NCBI GenBank assembly: GCA_002407675.1
Contig: DHNW01000019.1
Span: 7,563 to 60,200, forward strand
Reading direction: 5' to 3'
DNA length: 52,638 nt
Source: Ruminococcaceae bacterium UBA5406
GTDB lineage: Bacteria; Bacillota; Clostridia; Oscillospirales; Acutalibacteraceae
The notes under the pieces were generated by a model. The model did not search any database. It worked only from the letters and a program-made list of their open reading frames with translations, and was not told where the DNA came from. Made by a program: the position numbers and the translations under genes. Shown here in pieces: positions 17,281-26,966 of the stretch; position 1 is the first letter of the stretch; each line of letters opens with the position of its first letter.

Positions 17281-17877
17281 ATGAGAAAAGAAAATCACCT
17301 GGTAACCTGGGTAACTGCCGCACTGCTCTGCGCCATTGGGATTGTGATACCAATGGTATGCCCTAAAATTGTGATTGGGCCTGCCTCTTTTACGCTGGCA
17401 AGCCACGTTCCGATCTTTCTGGCCATGTTTATTTCCCCTCCCGTAGCCGTCGCCGTGGCGCTGGGAACAGCCCTGGGCTTTTTCTTCGCGGGACTCAACA
17501 TTGTCATTGTTCTGCGTGCGCTGAGCCACGTGATTTTTGCAGCAATTGGCGCCTTCTGGCTGAAGAGGCAGCCTCAACTGCTTTCTTCCGTACAGAAGGC
17601 TGTCGGATTCGGCCTGATAATGGCGGTAATTCATGCTTCGTGCGAAGTTCTGGTCGTCTCCTATTTTTATTTTGGCAATCAGCTGGCGCAGGCAAACTAC
17701 ACCAACGGGTTCCTGACGTCCGTTTTGATGCTTGTCGGCCTTGGCGGTATTGTTCACAGCATGATTGACTACGGCATTTCAGTCGCCGTTTGGAAACCGC
17801 TCGGCCATACAATCCGGTTCCCGGCCAGTGTAAAAAACGTCTTGACTGACGGCGGCAAAATCCGGAAAGAAGCGTAA
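17281..17877 (+). CDS. niaX: Niacin transporter NiaX (ECF S component-like)
   Basis: 198-residue hydrophobic protein with about six membrane spans, the usual size of a substrate-capture component. The opening with GIVIPMVCPKIVIGPASFTLASH and the H-P-F region match NiaX, which binds niacin and works with a shared ECF energising module encoded elsewhere. Placement directly after NiaR and its palindromic site supports the assignment strongly. It stops about 45 bases before the convergent symporter gene. Confidence 0.85.
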   Translation: MRKENHLVTWVTAALLCAIGIVIPMVCPKIVIGPASFTLASHVPIFLAMFISPPVAVAVALGTALGFFFAGLNIVIVLRALSHVIFAAIGAFWLKRQPQLLSSVQKAVGFGLIMAVIHASCEVLVVSYFYFGNQLAQANYTNGFLTSVLMLVGLGGIVHSMIDYGISVAVWKPLGHTIRFPASVKNVLTDGGKIRKEA

Positions 17878-17923
17878 ATCCCAGTTAAAAGGAGCCGTCT
17901 GTTTTCGTATTATGTAGGCCCTT

Positions 17924-19561
17924 TTATCTGGCAAGGCCCAAAGGAGAAAACAGGACATACTCTGCCGCCAGCAGAATGATTCCAGTTGCTGCGGCAGGTT
18001 TGGCATATTTCCATGGGGTCAGGCTGACCGCATGCGCCTCCGGAATCGTGTAAGCGGTTTTCCGCGGATGGATTTTTCCAATGAACAGCATCACCAAGAT
18101 GTCAATCGGGAACAGAATCGCTAAGATGTACAGGTAGTGAATATGAAGAGGAAAAACCTTGGAAAGGGTATACAGCACAAGATGGACCAGCAAAGCGGCT
18201 TTTGGCGCCGACGCGGGAACCCGCTTTGTCGACAGCCCGACAATTACAATCGCTAAAATCGGCATATTGAAAAATCCGAAGCATGCCTGCAGAAAATCAT
18301 ACAGGCCGGTTGGGGCAAAACTGACCAGGGGGGCTATCATGATGGACAGAACAGCCAAAGCCGTCCCAAATCTTTTCCCGATCTTTACCAGCTGCTTATC
18401 CGAAGCATTCGGATTGATCAGCCCCCGGTGAATATCGAGTGTATACATGGTTGCCGAGCTGTTCAGCGCACTGTCAAACGAGGAAAGGATGGCTCCGAAC
18501 AGAACCGCAGCGAAAAATCCCAGCAAAGGTTTCGGCAGAACCCGAAGCACAAGAGTTGGGTACGCAAGGTCTCCGTTTTTCTGAAGGCTGGCAATCTGTT
18601 CCGCTGTAAAAAATCCTTCTGCCGGATTCATGGACATACGGTAGGCAATAATGCCGCTGACAGTGATAAACCACGGCGTTATCAGCTTGAGCAGCCCTGC
18701 CCAAATGGCACCCTTCTGCGCCTCTTTTAAATTTTTGGCACCCAGTGTCCGCTGGATGATAGACTGGTTTGTACACCAATAAAACAGGTTGTTAAACAGC
18801 ATCCCGGTAAACAGAACGGGCCAGGGAATCATTGGGGGAAGCGAATTGGCCGGATTTATTGCACTCCATTTTCCAGCAGGGATCCGGCTGACTAGATCTC
18901 GGACACCGGCGATAAATCCTTGATTCTTTCCTAAAATATTCAGAGCAAAAATTGGGATCATAAAGCCGCCGACCAGCAGACCCACTCCGTTTACCGTATC
19001 GGAAACGGCAACTGCTCTCAGTCCGCCGAAAATGGCATATATGGCGCTGACGATGCCGAGGATCGTAGCAGTGATAATAATCCCCTGAAACGGCGTGACA
19101 CCGAAAATCTGGTCAACATTGAAAATCTGGTTAAACACCAAAGCACCCGAATACAGCACCGTGGGCAGATAAGTCAGAAGATACCCCAGTAAAAACAAAA
19201 CGGATACGATTCGTTTTGTTGCCGTATCGTACCGGTTTTCCAAAAACTCCGGGATTGTCGTAATCCCCATTTTTAGATATTTTGGCAAAAACCAGAACGC
19301 CAGAATAATCAGGGCAATACAGGAGGTTGATTCCCACGCCATAGGGCCCATGTTACTTCGAAAGCTCTGGCCGCTCTGGCCGATCAGCTGTTCAGTGGAA
19401 AGGTTTGTCAGCATCAGGGAACCTGCAATCACAATGCCCGGCAAACCTCGCCCTGCTAAAAAATAACCGTCTTTGGTGGAAAGATCATCTCCTTTGCTTT
19501 TAAAGTATGAAATAACAGCCACAATGGCAATAAAGGCGATAAATGTAACAAGAGCAAACAT
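17924..19561 (-). CDS. Sodium:solute symporter family protein (SglT/YidK-like)
   Basis: 545-residue SSS transporter with about 14 membrane segments. The TM1 region has DGYFLAGRGLPGIVIAGSL and LSTEQLIGQSGQ, and IPEFLENRYD follows, as in sugar-transporting members. The ATG preceded by AGGAGG at 19566-19571 is the clear start. Ligand is not determined by the sequence; relatives often carry galactose, glucose or sialic acid. It is monocistronic, convergent with niaX and divergent from the trp operon. Confidence 0.88.
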   Translation of the reverse strand: MFALVTFIAFIAIVAVISYFKSKGDDLSTKDGYFLAGRGLPGIVIAGSLMLTNLSTEQLIGQSGQSFRSNMGPMAWESTSCIALIILAFWFLPKYLKMGITTIPEFLENRYDTATKRIVSVLFLLGYLLTYLPTVLYSGALVFNQIFNVDQIFGVTPFQGIIITATILGIVSAIYAIFGGLRAVAVSDTVNGVGLLVGGFMIPIFALNILGKNQGFIAGVRDLVSRIPAGKWSAINPANSLPPMIPWPVLFTGMLFNNLFYWCTNQSIIQRTLGAKNLKEAQKGAIWAGLLKLITPWFITVSGIIAYRMSMNPAEGFFTAEQIASLQKNGDLAYPTLVLRVLPKPLLGFFAAVLFGAILSSFDSALNSSATMYTLDIHRGLINPNASDKQLVKIGKRFGTALAVLSIMIAPLVSFAPTGLYDFLQACFGFFNMPILAIVIVGLSTKRVPASAPKAALLVHLVLYTLSKVFPLHIHYLYILAILFPIDILVMLFIGKIHPRKTAYTIPEAHAVSLTPWKYAKPAAATGIILLAAEYVLFSPLGLAR

Positions 19562-19679
19562 GATTTTCCTCCTAACTTTGTCTTTTCCCTGTTCTCTGAT
19601 AGACAAGGGCGGAATTTCTCCGTAATGCTGAACGGCCCACTGTCTCGTCTTCTATAAAAAGGCAAGGAAAAAGCTACTG

Positions 19680-19706
19680 ACAACTTATTTAAAAATAACA
19701 AGTTGT
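19680..19706. repeat. Small inverted repeat upstream of the symporter
   Basis: ACAACTT (19680-19686) and AAGTTGT (19700-19706) with a 13-nt AT-rich centre lie about 120 bases upstream of the symporter start. It could be an operator. The rest of 19562-19950 shows no gene or other clear structure. Confidence 0.35.
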
Positions 19707-19953
19707 TTGTTTTTACCGCGCAAAAATACCGTACCGGAAAAATTCCAATACGGAATTTCATTTTGTAACACGGATCCTCACAGATTGCTGAATCATTTCT
19801 ATAATATATGTAGCGCTTTTTCACAAATCCGTCAAGGTATAAACTATATAGTATCTCCAGACAGGTTTACATAATTCTAAGCAATTTGGACCAGAATGCC
19901 GCTCCGGGAATGAACACATTTCGCATTTCTCTGCATAAAATATCACAAAAGGC

Positions 19954-19982
19954 TTGACAAAACGAAAAACAGCCGATATAAT
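19954..19982 (+). promoter_or_regulatory. trp operon promoter
   Basis: TTGACA (19954-19959) and TATAAT (19977-19982) at 17-base spacing are a perfect sigma-A consensus. The expected transcript start is about 19990, at the beginning of the T-box leader. Confidence 0.9.
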
Positions 19983-19989
19983 AAGTTCA

Positions 19990-20316
19990 AATTTTACAAA
20001 TGAAATCCTTCGAGCAAAGGCAAGTAGCAGACACGGCGGTGGAACAGAGAGTTCGGCAGTGGTGAGAGCCGGCCCATACGATGGCTGTGAATGGATTTGT
20101 GAGGAGCGCAGTGAAAGGGGTTTTCCCGAGTATCTGTCGACGCGTTCCGCGCGTTACAGCGGTAGGGTATTCATGCGTACCAGTGCGGCGTACCTGACTT
20201 TTGTATTGCGGCGCAGTATCGCAGTGTACCCGTTTTGAGGGGAACGGTTTCCGTTCCTGAAGCAAGGGTGGCACAACGAGCCCATCGTCCCTGTTTAGGG
20301 GACGGTGGGCTTTTTT
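19990..20316 (+). promoter_or_regulatory. Tryptophan T-box riboswitch with terminator
   Basis: The leader contains the stem I landmarks AAGTAG, AGAGAG and GTGAGAG, a specifier loop GAA-TGG-A with the Trp codon at 20092-20094, and the T-box AGGGTGGCACAACG (20265-20278). The antiacceptor TGGC (20269-20272) pairs with the G73-CCA end of tRNA-Trp. The T-box overlaps a terminator: GCCCATCGTCCC (20280-20291) with GGGACGGTGGGC (20299-20310), then six T. Uncharged tRNA-Trp should prevent termination and switch on trpE. Confidence 0.95.
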
Positions 20317-20348
20317 ATATGCCTGTATTTCTGGAAAGGGAGATTTGA

Positions 20349-21824
20349 ATGATGCTGTATCCGCCGATTGAGACCGTACAAGATCTTTTGAAAACGTACC
20401 GCACGGTTCCCGTCTTTTTCAGTGCGCTGACAGATTTCCAAACCCCTGTGGGTATCTTCGCGGCACTGAAAGGAAATTCGAAAAACTGCTTTCTGCTGGA
20501 AAGCGCGGAACAGCCGGAACGCCGGGGGCGCTATTCATTCATTGGCATTAACCCAACGGCAGAAATCACCGTGCGCGGCCGTGAGGCGGCCGTAAAGGAA
20601 GGCGGCATTTGTCAAAAAGAAAAGATCGGTGACCCAGCCGCCTTCCTGACGGGCATACTGGAGCCGCACCATTCCCCCCGCTTTGCCGGGTATCCGCGCT
20701 TTACGGGCGGGTTTGTGGGATATTTCGGTTACGATATGCTGCGGGCGCGGGAAAAGAAGCTCGGCCCTCCCCCGCCGGACGACCTCGGCATGCCGGACTG
20801 TGTCCTGCACCGGTACGACGAAATTGTTGCGCTGGATCATCTCAGCGGAAAAACCTACATCATCCAACACATTTCGGCAGGCGCGGACGTGGAAAGTCAA
20901 TACCGAAAATGTGAAAAGCACGCAGAGGAACTGACTGACCAAATCCGGCGGGGCAGCCATGAAGCCCAAAAAACCGCAAAACTGGCCGGCCGGCTAAAAA
21001 TCCGGCCGAATGTCTCAGAAAAAGGATATGCGCAGATGGTTGAAACCGTAAAAAAGCATATCCGCGCAGGGGACATCTTTCAGGCAGTTCCATCGCGCCG
21101 CTTTGAAGTGACAGATCCACCGGATGCTTTCTCGGTTTACCGGGTCCTGCGTGCTACAAACCCTTCTCCATACCTGTATTATTTTCAGGCCCCAGACTAC
21201 CAGATATGCGGTGCCTCGCCGGAAATGCTGATCCGCGTAGAGAATGGGACCGTAACCAGCCGTCCGATCGCAGGTACATCGTCCCGCGGAAAAAGCGAAG
21301 CGGAGGACAAAAAGCTGGAACAGGAACTTCTTTCTGACGAGAAAGAACGTGCCGAACACACCATGCTGGTCGACCTGGGGCGCAACGACGTGGGACGTGT
21401 CTGCAAATTCGGTACAGTGAAAGTCCGCGGCTTCATGCACGTGGAACGGGCCTCGAAGGTCATGCATTTGGTCAGTGAAGTTTCCGGTAAACTGAGAAAA
21501 GATGAAACTGCCGCCGGAGCCCTGCTCGCCGCCCTGCCGGCAGGAACGCTTTCCGGTGCACCGAAAATTCGCGCCATGCAGATTATCGACGACCTGGAGC
21601 CTGTAAAACGCGGTATGTACGGCGGAGCTATCGGATACTTGGGCTACGACGGAAACATTGATACCTGCATTGCGATTCGAACGGCACTGTTCCGGCACGG
21701 GAAAGCCTATGTGCAGGCTGGCGCGGGAATTGTAGCCGACAGCGTCCCTGAAAAAGAATGCCGGGAAACCGAAAACAAAGCGCGGGCCGTGCTCGACGCA
21801 ATCCGAAAGGCGGCGGAACTATGA
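20349..21824 (+). CDS. trpE: Anthranilate synthase component I
   Basis: 491-residue chorismate-utilising enzyme making anthranilate with TrpG-supplied ammonia. The N-terminal LLES motif (in CFLLESAE) belongs to the tryptophan feedback site, and the C-terminal chorismate-binding domain has GDIFQAVPSRR, RPIAGTSSRG, DLGRNDVGRV and PAGTLSGAPKIRAM. Length is typical. First gene of the operon, about 30 bases after the T-box terminator; its stop overlaps the trpGD start (ATGA). Confidence 0.97.
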   Translation: MMLYPPIETVQDLLKTYRTVPVFFSALTDFQTPVGIFAALKGNSKNCFLLESAEQPERRGRYSFIGINPTAEITVRGREAAVKEGGICQKEKIGDPAAFLTGILEPHHSPRFAGYPRFTGGFVGYFGYDMLRAREKKLGPPPPDDLGMPDCVLHRYDEIVALDHLSGKTYIIQHISAGADVESQYRKCEKHAEELTDQIRRGSHEAQKTAKLAGRLKIRPNVSEKGYAQMVETVKKHIRAGDIFQAVPSRRFEVTDPPDAFSVYRVLRATNPSPYLYYFQAPDYQICGASPEMLIRVENGTVTSRPIAGTSSRGKSEAEDKKLEQELLSDEKERAEHTMLVDLGRNDVGRVCKFGTVKVRGFMHVERASKVMHLVSEVSGKLRKDETAAGALLAALPAGTLSGAPKIRAMQIIDDLEPVKRGMYGGAIGYLGYDGNIDTCIAIRTALFRHGKAYVQAGAGIVADSVPEKECRETENKARAVLDAIRKAAEL

Positions 21825-23467
21825 TTCTCCTTCTGGATAATTACGACAGCTTTACCTATAACCTCTGCCAGCGTGTAGGGATGTTTTACCCGGACATCCG
21901 CGTCGTGCGAAGCGACGAAATCACACCGGAAGAAATCGAGGCGGTAAAACCGGAGGCCCTGCTGATCTCGCCGGGGCCCGGCTACCCCAGAAATGCAGGT
22001 ATTTCCGTGGAAGCTGTACGGCGGCTGAGCGGCAAGATTCCCATTCTGGGGGTGTGCCTCGGCCACCAGTCTATAGGAGAGGCGTTCGGTGGAAAAACCG
22101 TTCCGGCCGCACATCTGATGCATGGCAAGGCCAGCCCTATCCTGCTTGACCCGGAATGTCCGCTGTTCCGCGGCCTGCCGGAAGAGATCCGGGCGGCCCG
22201 CTACCATTCTCTGATTCTTGACCGCACTTCCCTGCCCGCCTGCCTGAAAGTTATCGCACGCGACGCGGACGGACAGATTATGGGCATCCAGCACCGGACC
22301 AACCCCACCTTTGGACTGCAATTTCACCCGGAATCCGTTATGACTCCAAGCGGAGACCGGATCTTATATAATTTTTTAAGAGAGGTGTGCAAATTGAAAA
22401 CAATATCTGTTGCTCCGCCGATCCCAGCGGAAAAAAGAGTCGGCCTGAAACCGTTTCTTGCGAAAGTTGTAAACGGCAGAAACCTAACCGAAACGGAAGC
22501 CCGCGACGCCATGGACTACATCATGAGCGACGAAGCCACTGATTCACAGATTGCCGCGTTTATCACGGCCCTGCGCATGAAAGGTGAAACCATTGAGGAA
22601 ATTACCGGATTTGCCAAACTGATGCGGGAAAAGGCGACGCCGGTTCCGATTTCTCCCGCAGCGGTCGATATTGTCGGGACAGGCGGCGATCTGGCCAGCA
22701 GCTTCAACATCTCCACCACGGCAGCATTTGTGGCGGCAGGCGCGGGCCTGCGCGTTGCCAAACACGGCAACCGCAGTGTTTCCAGCAAAAGCGGCGCAGC
22801 AGACGTTCTGGAAGCGCTTGGCGTGAATATTACCATTACTCCCGAACAAGCCGCCCAGTGCATGGATGAATGCGGCATGACGTTCCTGTTCGCGCAGCGT
22901 TACCACGGTTCTATGCGGTTCGCCGCCGGGCCGCGCCGGGAAACCGGCCTGCGCACCGTATTCAACATTCTCGGTCCGCTTGCCAACCCTGCGCACGCTG
23001 AAGGAATGCTTCTGGGCGTTTACGATGAATCCTTGCTGGAACCACTGGCACAAGTCCTGCAAAATCTCGGTGTGAAAAGCGCTATGCTGGTCCACGGAGA
23101 TGACGGCCTCGATGAAATCAGCATTTCCGCGAAAACCTCCGTCTGTGAAATAAAGGACGGCAAAACGATCCGCTATAAGCTGAACCCGGCGGACTATGGG
23201 TTTCCACCTGCTAAAAAATCGGACGTCACCGGCGGAACGGCACAGGACAACGCAAAAATCACACTGGACATTTTGAACGGCCAAAAAGGCCCGAAACGCG
23301 ATATTGTGGTGCTGAATGCAGGCTGTGCCCTGTACATTGGTAAAACAGCGGAAACTATCCAGCGCGGCATCAGCCTTGCTGAACATTCCATTGACAGCGG
23401 CTCAGCGCTGGAAAAGCTGAATGAACTGAAAGAACTGAGCAGTCGGTTTGCGGAGACACAGCCGTGA
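21821..23467 (+). CDS. trpGD: Bifunctional glutamine amidotransferase / anthranilate phosphoribosyltransferase (TrpG-TrpD fusion)
   Basis: One 548-residue reading frame. Residues 1-190 are a class I amidotransferase: DNYDSFTYNL, ISPGPGYP, nucleophile Cys in GVCLGHQSIGE, and catalytic His-Glu in LQFHPES. After a short linker (about 190-205) comes a full TrpD: GTGGDLASSFNISTT, KHGNRSVSSKSGAADVLEALG and GPLANPA. TrpG supplies ammonia to TrpE, and TrpD adds phosphoribosyl to anthranilate. The start overlaps the trpE stop as ATGA and the stop overlaps the GTG of trpC. The fusion resembles the enteric TrpGD arrangement; separate genes are usual in Bacillus-type operons. Confidence 0.96.
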   Translation: MILLLDNYDSFTYNLCQRVGMFYPDIRVVRSDEITPEEIEAVKPEALLISPGPGYPRNAGISVEAVRRLSGKIPILGVCLGHQSIGEAFGGKTVPAAHLMHGKASPILLDPECPLFRGLPEEIRAARYHSLILDRTSLPACLKVIARDADGQIMGIQHRTNPTFGLQFHPESVMTPSGDRILYNFLREVCKLKTISVAPPIPAEKRVGLKPFLAKVVNGRNLTETEARDAMDYIMSDEATDSQIAAFITALRMKGETIEEITGFAKLMREKATPVPISPAAVDIVGTGGDLASSFNISTTAAFVAAGAGLRVAKHGNRSVSSKSGAADVLEALGVNITITPEQAAQCMDECGMTFLFAQRYHGSMRFAAGPRRETGLRTVFNILGPLANPAHAEGMLLGVYDESLLEPLAQVLQNLGVKSAMLVHGDDGLDEISISAKTSVCEIKDGKTIRYKLNPADYGFPPAKKSDVTGGTAQDNAKITLDILNGQKGPKRDIVVLNAGCALYIGKTAETIQRGISLAEHSIDSGSALEKLNELKELSSRFAETQP

Positions 23468-24240
23468 TCCTGGATGAAATCGCGCGCAGGCGCCGGCAGC
23501 AATTCCAGCGGGAAATGGCTGCCGTTCCGCTAGCTGCCGTAAAACAGGCGGCTCGGGAAGCGGCACCACCCAAGGACTTTGCCGACGCGCTGAAAAAGAA
23601 CGGTCTTTCGGTTATCGCGGAAGTTAAAAAGGCGTCACCGTCCAAAGGGCTCATCTGCCCAGACTTTCATCCGGCTGAAATTGCAAAGCGCTATCAGGCA
23701 GCGGGAGCCGACGCGGTTTCTGTCTTAACCGAGGAAGCGTATTTTCAGGGCTCTTCGAAAATTCTAAAGCAGGTGCGCGCGGCGGTTTCGCTCCCCATCC
23801 TGCGCAAGGACTTCGTTCTCCATCCCTACCAGATCTATGAAGCGAGAGCGCTGGGAGCGGACGCGGTTCTGCTGATTGCCGCCCTTCTGGACGACAACAC
23901 GCTGGCGGAACTTAAAAATCTGGCGGATTCTCTGGGGATGGCAAGCCTGATGGAAGCACACAATGAAAAGGAACTTGACCGGGTCCTTCGGGCAGGTGCG
24001 TCCCTCATAGGCATAAACAACCGCGACCTGAAAACCTTCTGCATTGATCCGGACACTACGGCGCGCCTGGCGAAACGGGTGCCGGCCGGATGCACGCTGA
24101 TTTCGGAAAGCGGTATTACCTCCCGCGCTGACATGGAAACAGCGGAATGTTCGGGCGCAGATGCCGTCCTGATCGGAGAAATGCTGATGCGCAGTGACGA
24201 TCCGGCTGCAACGCTGCGGGAACTGCGGGGTGAAACATGA
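23464..24240 (+). CDS. trpC: Indole-3-glycerol phosphate synthase
   Basis: 258-residue TIM barrel that closes the indole ring. VIAEVKKASPSKG (the catalytic Lys motif), LRKDFVLHPYQIYEARALGADAVLL, INNRDLKTF and LISESGI are all present. It starts at GTG overlapping the trpGD stop (GTGA), which indicates translational coupling, and ends in an ATGA overlap with trpF. It is not fused to TrpF as it is in E. coli. Confidence 0.97.
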   Translation: MILDEIARRRRQQFQREMAAVPLAAVKQAAREAAPPKDFADALKKNGLSVIAEVKKASPSKGLICPDFHPAEIAKRYQAAGADAVSVLTEEAYFQGSSKILKQVRAAVSLPILRKDFVLHPYQIYEARALGADAVLLIAALLDDNTLAELKNLADSLGMASLMEAHNEKELDRVLRAGASLIGINNRDLKTFCIDPDTTARLAKRVPAGCTLISESGITSRADMETAECSGADAVLIGEMLMRSDDPAATLRELRGET

Positions 24241-24869
24241 AAGTCAAACTGTGCGGAATCCGGAGGCCGGAGGACATCGCTTACCTGAACGAATTCCAGC
24301 CAGACTACGCCGGGTTCGTATTCGCCGGGACAAAGAGGCGCATTGCACCAGAAGCGGCAGCCGCTCTCGCTCAAAATCTGGACTCCGGTATTCAAAAAGT
24401 GGGTGTATTCGTCAACGAAGCGCCTGGATCTGCTGCACGGACGGCAAAACTTGCCGGACTAAACGCCGTACAGCTCCACGGGGACGAATCAGCGGATTAT
24501 ATTGCGGCTCTGCGCCGCCTCCTCCCCGGCGTCTCAGTCTGGAAGGCCGTGCGCGTCCGGGACCGCAGCAGCATTCCAAATGCACAGAAACTGGGGGCAG
24601 ACCTCCTGCTGCTGGACAGCTTTTCCCCCACAGAGAACGGCGGAACCGGGCAGACGGCAAACTTCGGGCTTATCCGTGAAGCCAACCTAACCGAACCATA
24701 TTTTTTGGCCGGCGGGCTGAACGCAGGCAATCTGGCACATCTGATACGGGAATTTTCTCCATACGGCGTAGATATATCCAGCGGCATTGAAACTGGCGGC
24801 GTGAAAGACCGCCGCAAAATTGAACAAATCATGCGGATTCTAAGAAAAGGATCCGGAAAGGCGGGATGA
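24237..24869 (+). CDS. trpF: Phosphoribosylanthranilate isomerase
   Basis: 210-residue TIM barrel. KLCGIRRPED gives the catalytic Cys, GFVFAGTKRRI the phosphate loop, LNAVQLHGDE the core strand, LLLLDSF the catalytic Asp and FLAGGLNAGN the second phosphate site. It performs the Amadori rearrangement before TrpC. ATGA overlaps at both ends keep it in the same translational unit. Confidence 0.96.
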   Translation: MKVKLCGIRRPEDIAYLNEFQPDYAGFVFAGTKRRIAPEAAAALAQNLDSGIQKVGVFVNEAPGSAARTAKLAGLNAVQLHGDESADYIAALRRLLPGVSVWKAVRVRDRSSIPNAQKLGADLLLLDSFSPTENGGTGQTANFGLIREANLTEPYFLAGGLNAGNLAHLIREFSPYGVDISSGIETGGVKDRRKIEQIMRILRKGSGKAG

Positions 24870-26065
24870 CCATGCAAAAAGTTGGAAGATACGGCGAATA
24901 CGGCGGCCAGTACGTCCCTGAAACACTAATGAACGCCGTCCACGACCTGGAGGCAGCTTACGAAAAATACAGACATGACCCGGAGTTTTTGGATGAGCTT
25001 CACCGGCTGTACCGTGAATACGCGAACCGGCCTTCTATGCTTTATTACGCAAGGCGAATGACGGAAGACCTTGGCGGCGCAAAAATTTACCTGAAGCGTG
25101 AAGACCTGAACCACACGGGCGCGCATAAGATCAACAACGTGCTCGGCCAGATCCTCCTTGCCAAACGGATGGGCAAAAAACGTGTAATTGCCGAAACCGG
25201 CGCGGGCCAGCACGGTGTTGCCACAGCCACGGCAGCGGCGCTGTTCAACATGGACTGCGAGGTTTTCATGGGCGTGAAGGACATGGAACGCCAGTCGATG
25301 AATGTCTACCGGATGAAACTGCTTGGTGCGAAAGTAACGGGTGTGGAATCCGGAACCGGAACGCTGAAAGATGCGATCAATGAAGCTATGCGTGACTGGG
25401 CAACCAACGTGGACGATACCTATTATTTAATCGGTTCGGTTATGGGACCCCATCCGTACCCTATGATGGTACGCGATTTTCAGAAAGTAATCGGGGAAGA
25501 AATCAAAAGCCAGCTGCAGGAACGTGAAGGCAGGCTGCCGGACTGTGTGATTGCCTGTGTGGGCGGCGGCTCCAACGCAATGGGCGCATTCTATGATTTC
25601 ATCCCGGACAAAAATGTACGCCTTGTAGGGGCAGAAGCCGCCGGGAAAGGCGTTGACACAGCCCTGCACGCCGCAACGATTGCAAAAGGAACACCGGGAA
25701 TTTTTCACGGCATGAAATCGCTCTTTTTACAAAATGACGAAGGGCAGATCGCACCGGTCTATTCCATCTCCGCCGGACTGGACTATCCAGGTATCGGGCC
25801 GGAACATGCCGAACTGCACCGCACCGGCCGGGCGGAATATGTCGCCATCACAGACGAAGAAGCAGTACAGGCGTTTGAATACCTCTCTCGTATGGAAGGG
25901 ATCATTCCGGCGATTGAGTCGGCACACGCTGTCTCCGCCGCCATGAAAATAGCGCCGCACATGAAAAAAGATCAAATTATTGTCATAAATCTTTCGGGAC
26001 GAGGCGACAAAGACGTTGCATCCATTGCTAAATATAGGGGGGTACCATTGAATGAATCGGATTGA
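24866..26065 (+). CDS. trpB: Tryptophan synthase beta chain
   Basis: 399-residue PLP enzyme condensing indole with serine. The PLP Lys is residue 88 in LNHTGAHKINN, the phosphate loop is GGGSNAMG, and ETGAGQHGVATATAAAL with GRYGEYGGQYVPETLM at the N-terminus mark TrpB1 rather than the TrpB2 subtype. It overlaps trpA by 14 bases, as expected for subunits of one complex. Confidence 0.97.
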   Translation: MTMQKVGRYGEYGGQYVPETLMNAVHDLEAAYEKYRHDPEFLDELHRLYREYANRPSMLYYARRMTEDLGGAKIYLKREDLNHTGAHKINNVLGQILLAKRMGKKRVIAETGAGQHGVATATAAALFNMDCEVFMGVKDMERQSMNVYRMKLLGAKVTGVESGTGTLKDAINEAMRDWATNVDDTYYLIGSVMGPHPYPMMVRDFQKVIGEEIKSQLQEREGRLPDCVIACVGGGSNAMGAFYDFIPDKNVRLVGAEAAGKGVDTALHAATIAKGTPGIFHGMKSLFLQNDEGQIAPVYSISAGLDYPGIGPEHAELHRTGRAEYVAITDEEAVQAFEYLSRMEGIIPAIESAHAVSAAMKIAPHMKKDQIIVINLSGRGDKDVASIAKYRGVPLNESD

Positions 26066-26840
26066 ACGAAAATTCGCCTCTTTGGAGGAGCGCGGAGAAA
26101 AGGCTCTAATTCCGTTTGTAACGGCAGGTGATCCGAATCTTGAGACAACCGAAAAGCTGGTTCCCGCCATGCTGAAGGCAGGAGCCGATCTCGTGGAAAT
26201 CGGCGTGCCGTTTTCTGACCCAATTGCCGAGGGACCAGTTATTCAAAAAGCCAGCAAGCGTGCTCTGGACGCAGGTACAACACTGGTTAAAATTTTTGAT
26301 CTTGTCCGCAGCCTGCGCCGAAAAACCGACGAACCGCTTCTGCTGATGCTGTATATAAACTGCATCTTCCGCTTCGGAACAGAACGTTTTTTCCAGCTTT
26401 GCGCTGAAACAGGCATAGACGGTGTAATTGTGCCTGATCTGCCTTATGAGGAGCGGGAAGAAATTCAGGGAACAGCGGAGCAATACGGTGTGATACCCAT
26501 CCGCATGATCGCTCCGACTTCCCGCGAACGAATCGCCATGATCGCAGCCGGTGCAAAAGGATTCCTGTACTGCGTTTCTTCCACCGGTGTAACTGGAATG
26601 CGGAGCAGGTTTACAACCAATTTTCAGGAGTTTTTCGGCAATATAAAAAAATATGCAGAAATTCCGGCAGCTGTCGGTTTCGGGATTTCCTCCCCGGAAC
26701 AGGCTAAACAAATGGCTTCGTATTGCGACGGAGTGATCGTTGGCAGCGCAATCGTTGATATTGTAGCGCGGGAACGTGAAAACTCAGTTCCTAAAGTCGC
26801 TGATTTTGTTACATCACTGAAAAGAGTAATTACCAAGTAG
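26052..26840 (+). CDS. trpA: Tryptophan synthase alpha chain
   Basis: 262-residue TIM barrel that cleaves indole-3-glycerol phosphate. The general base Glu49 (DLVEIGVPFSDP) is conserved. The residue matching Salmonella Asp60 is Glu60 (PIAEGP), a change I recall in other Clostridia and probably tolerated. YCVSSTGVTG and GFGISSPEQA form the phosphate site. Final gene of the operon, with a hairpin terminator about ten bases after the stop. Confidence 0.96.
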   Translation: MNRIERKFASLEERGEKALIPFVTAGDPNLETTEKLVPAMLKAGADLVEIGVPFSDPIAEGPVIQKASKRALDAGTTLVKIFDLVRSLRRKTDEPLLLMLYINCIFRFGTERFFQLCAETGIDGVIVPDLPYEEREEIQGTAEQYGVIPIRMIAPTSRERIAMIAAGAKGFLYCVSSTGVTGMRSRFTTNFQEFFGNIKKYAEIPAAVGFGISSPEQAKQMASYCDGVIVGSAIVDIVARERENSVPKVADFVTSLKRVITK

Positions 26841-26850
26841 AATTTTTTTC

Positions 26851-26880
26851 ATGCCGCCCTGTAAAAAGGGCGGCATTTCT
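26851..26880 (+). terminator. trp operon terminator
   Basis: ATGCCGCCC (26851-26859) pairs with GGGCGGCAT (26868-26876) around an A-rich loop, followed by TTTCT. It lies directly after trpA. Confidence 0.8.
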
Positions 26881-26966
26881 CGTATTGATTTGCAATCTTC
26901 TGAATATTATAATAAAAGGACAAAGAAATCTCGCGTCAATTTTACGAAATCGGAGAGTGTTTTCAC

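Noticed and set aside
26052..26840. TrpA with Glu60 as an inactive protein
   Set aside because: Glu at this position appears in other Clostridia as I recall it and keeps the acidic group; the rest of the site is intact.
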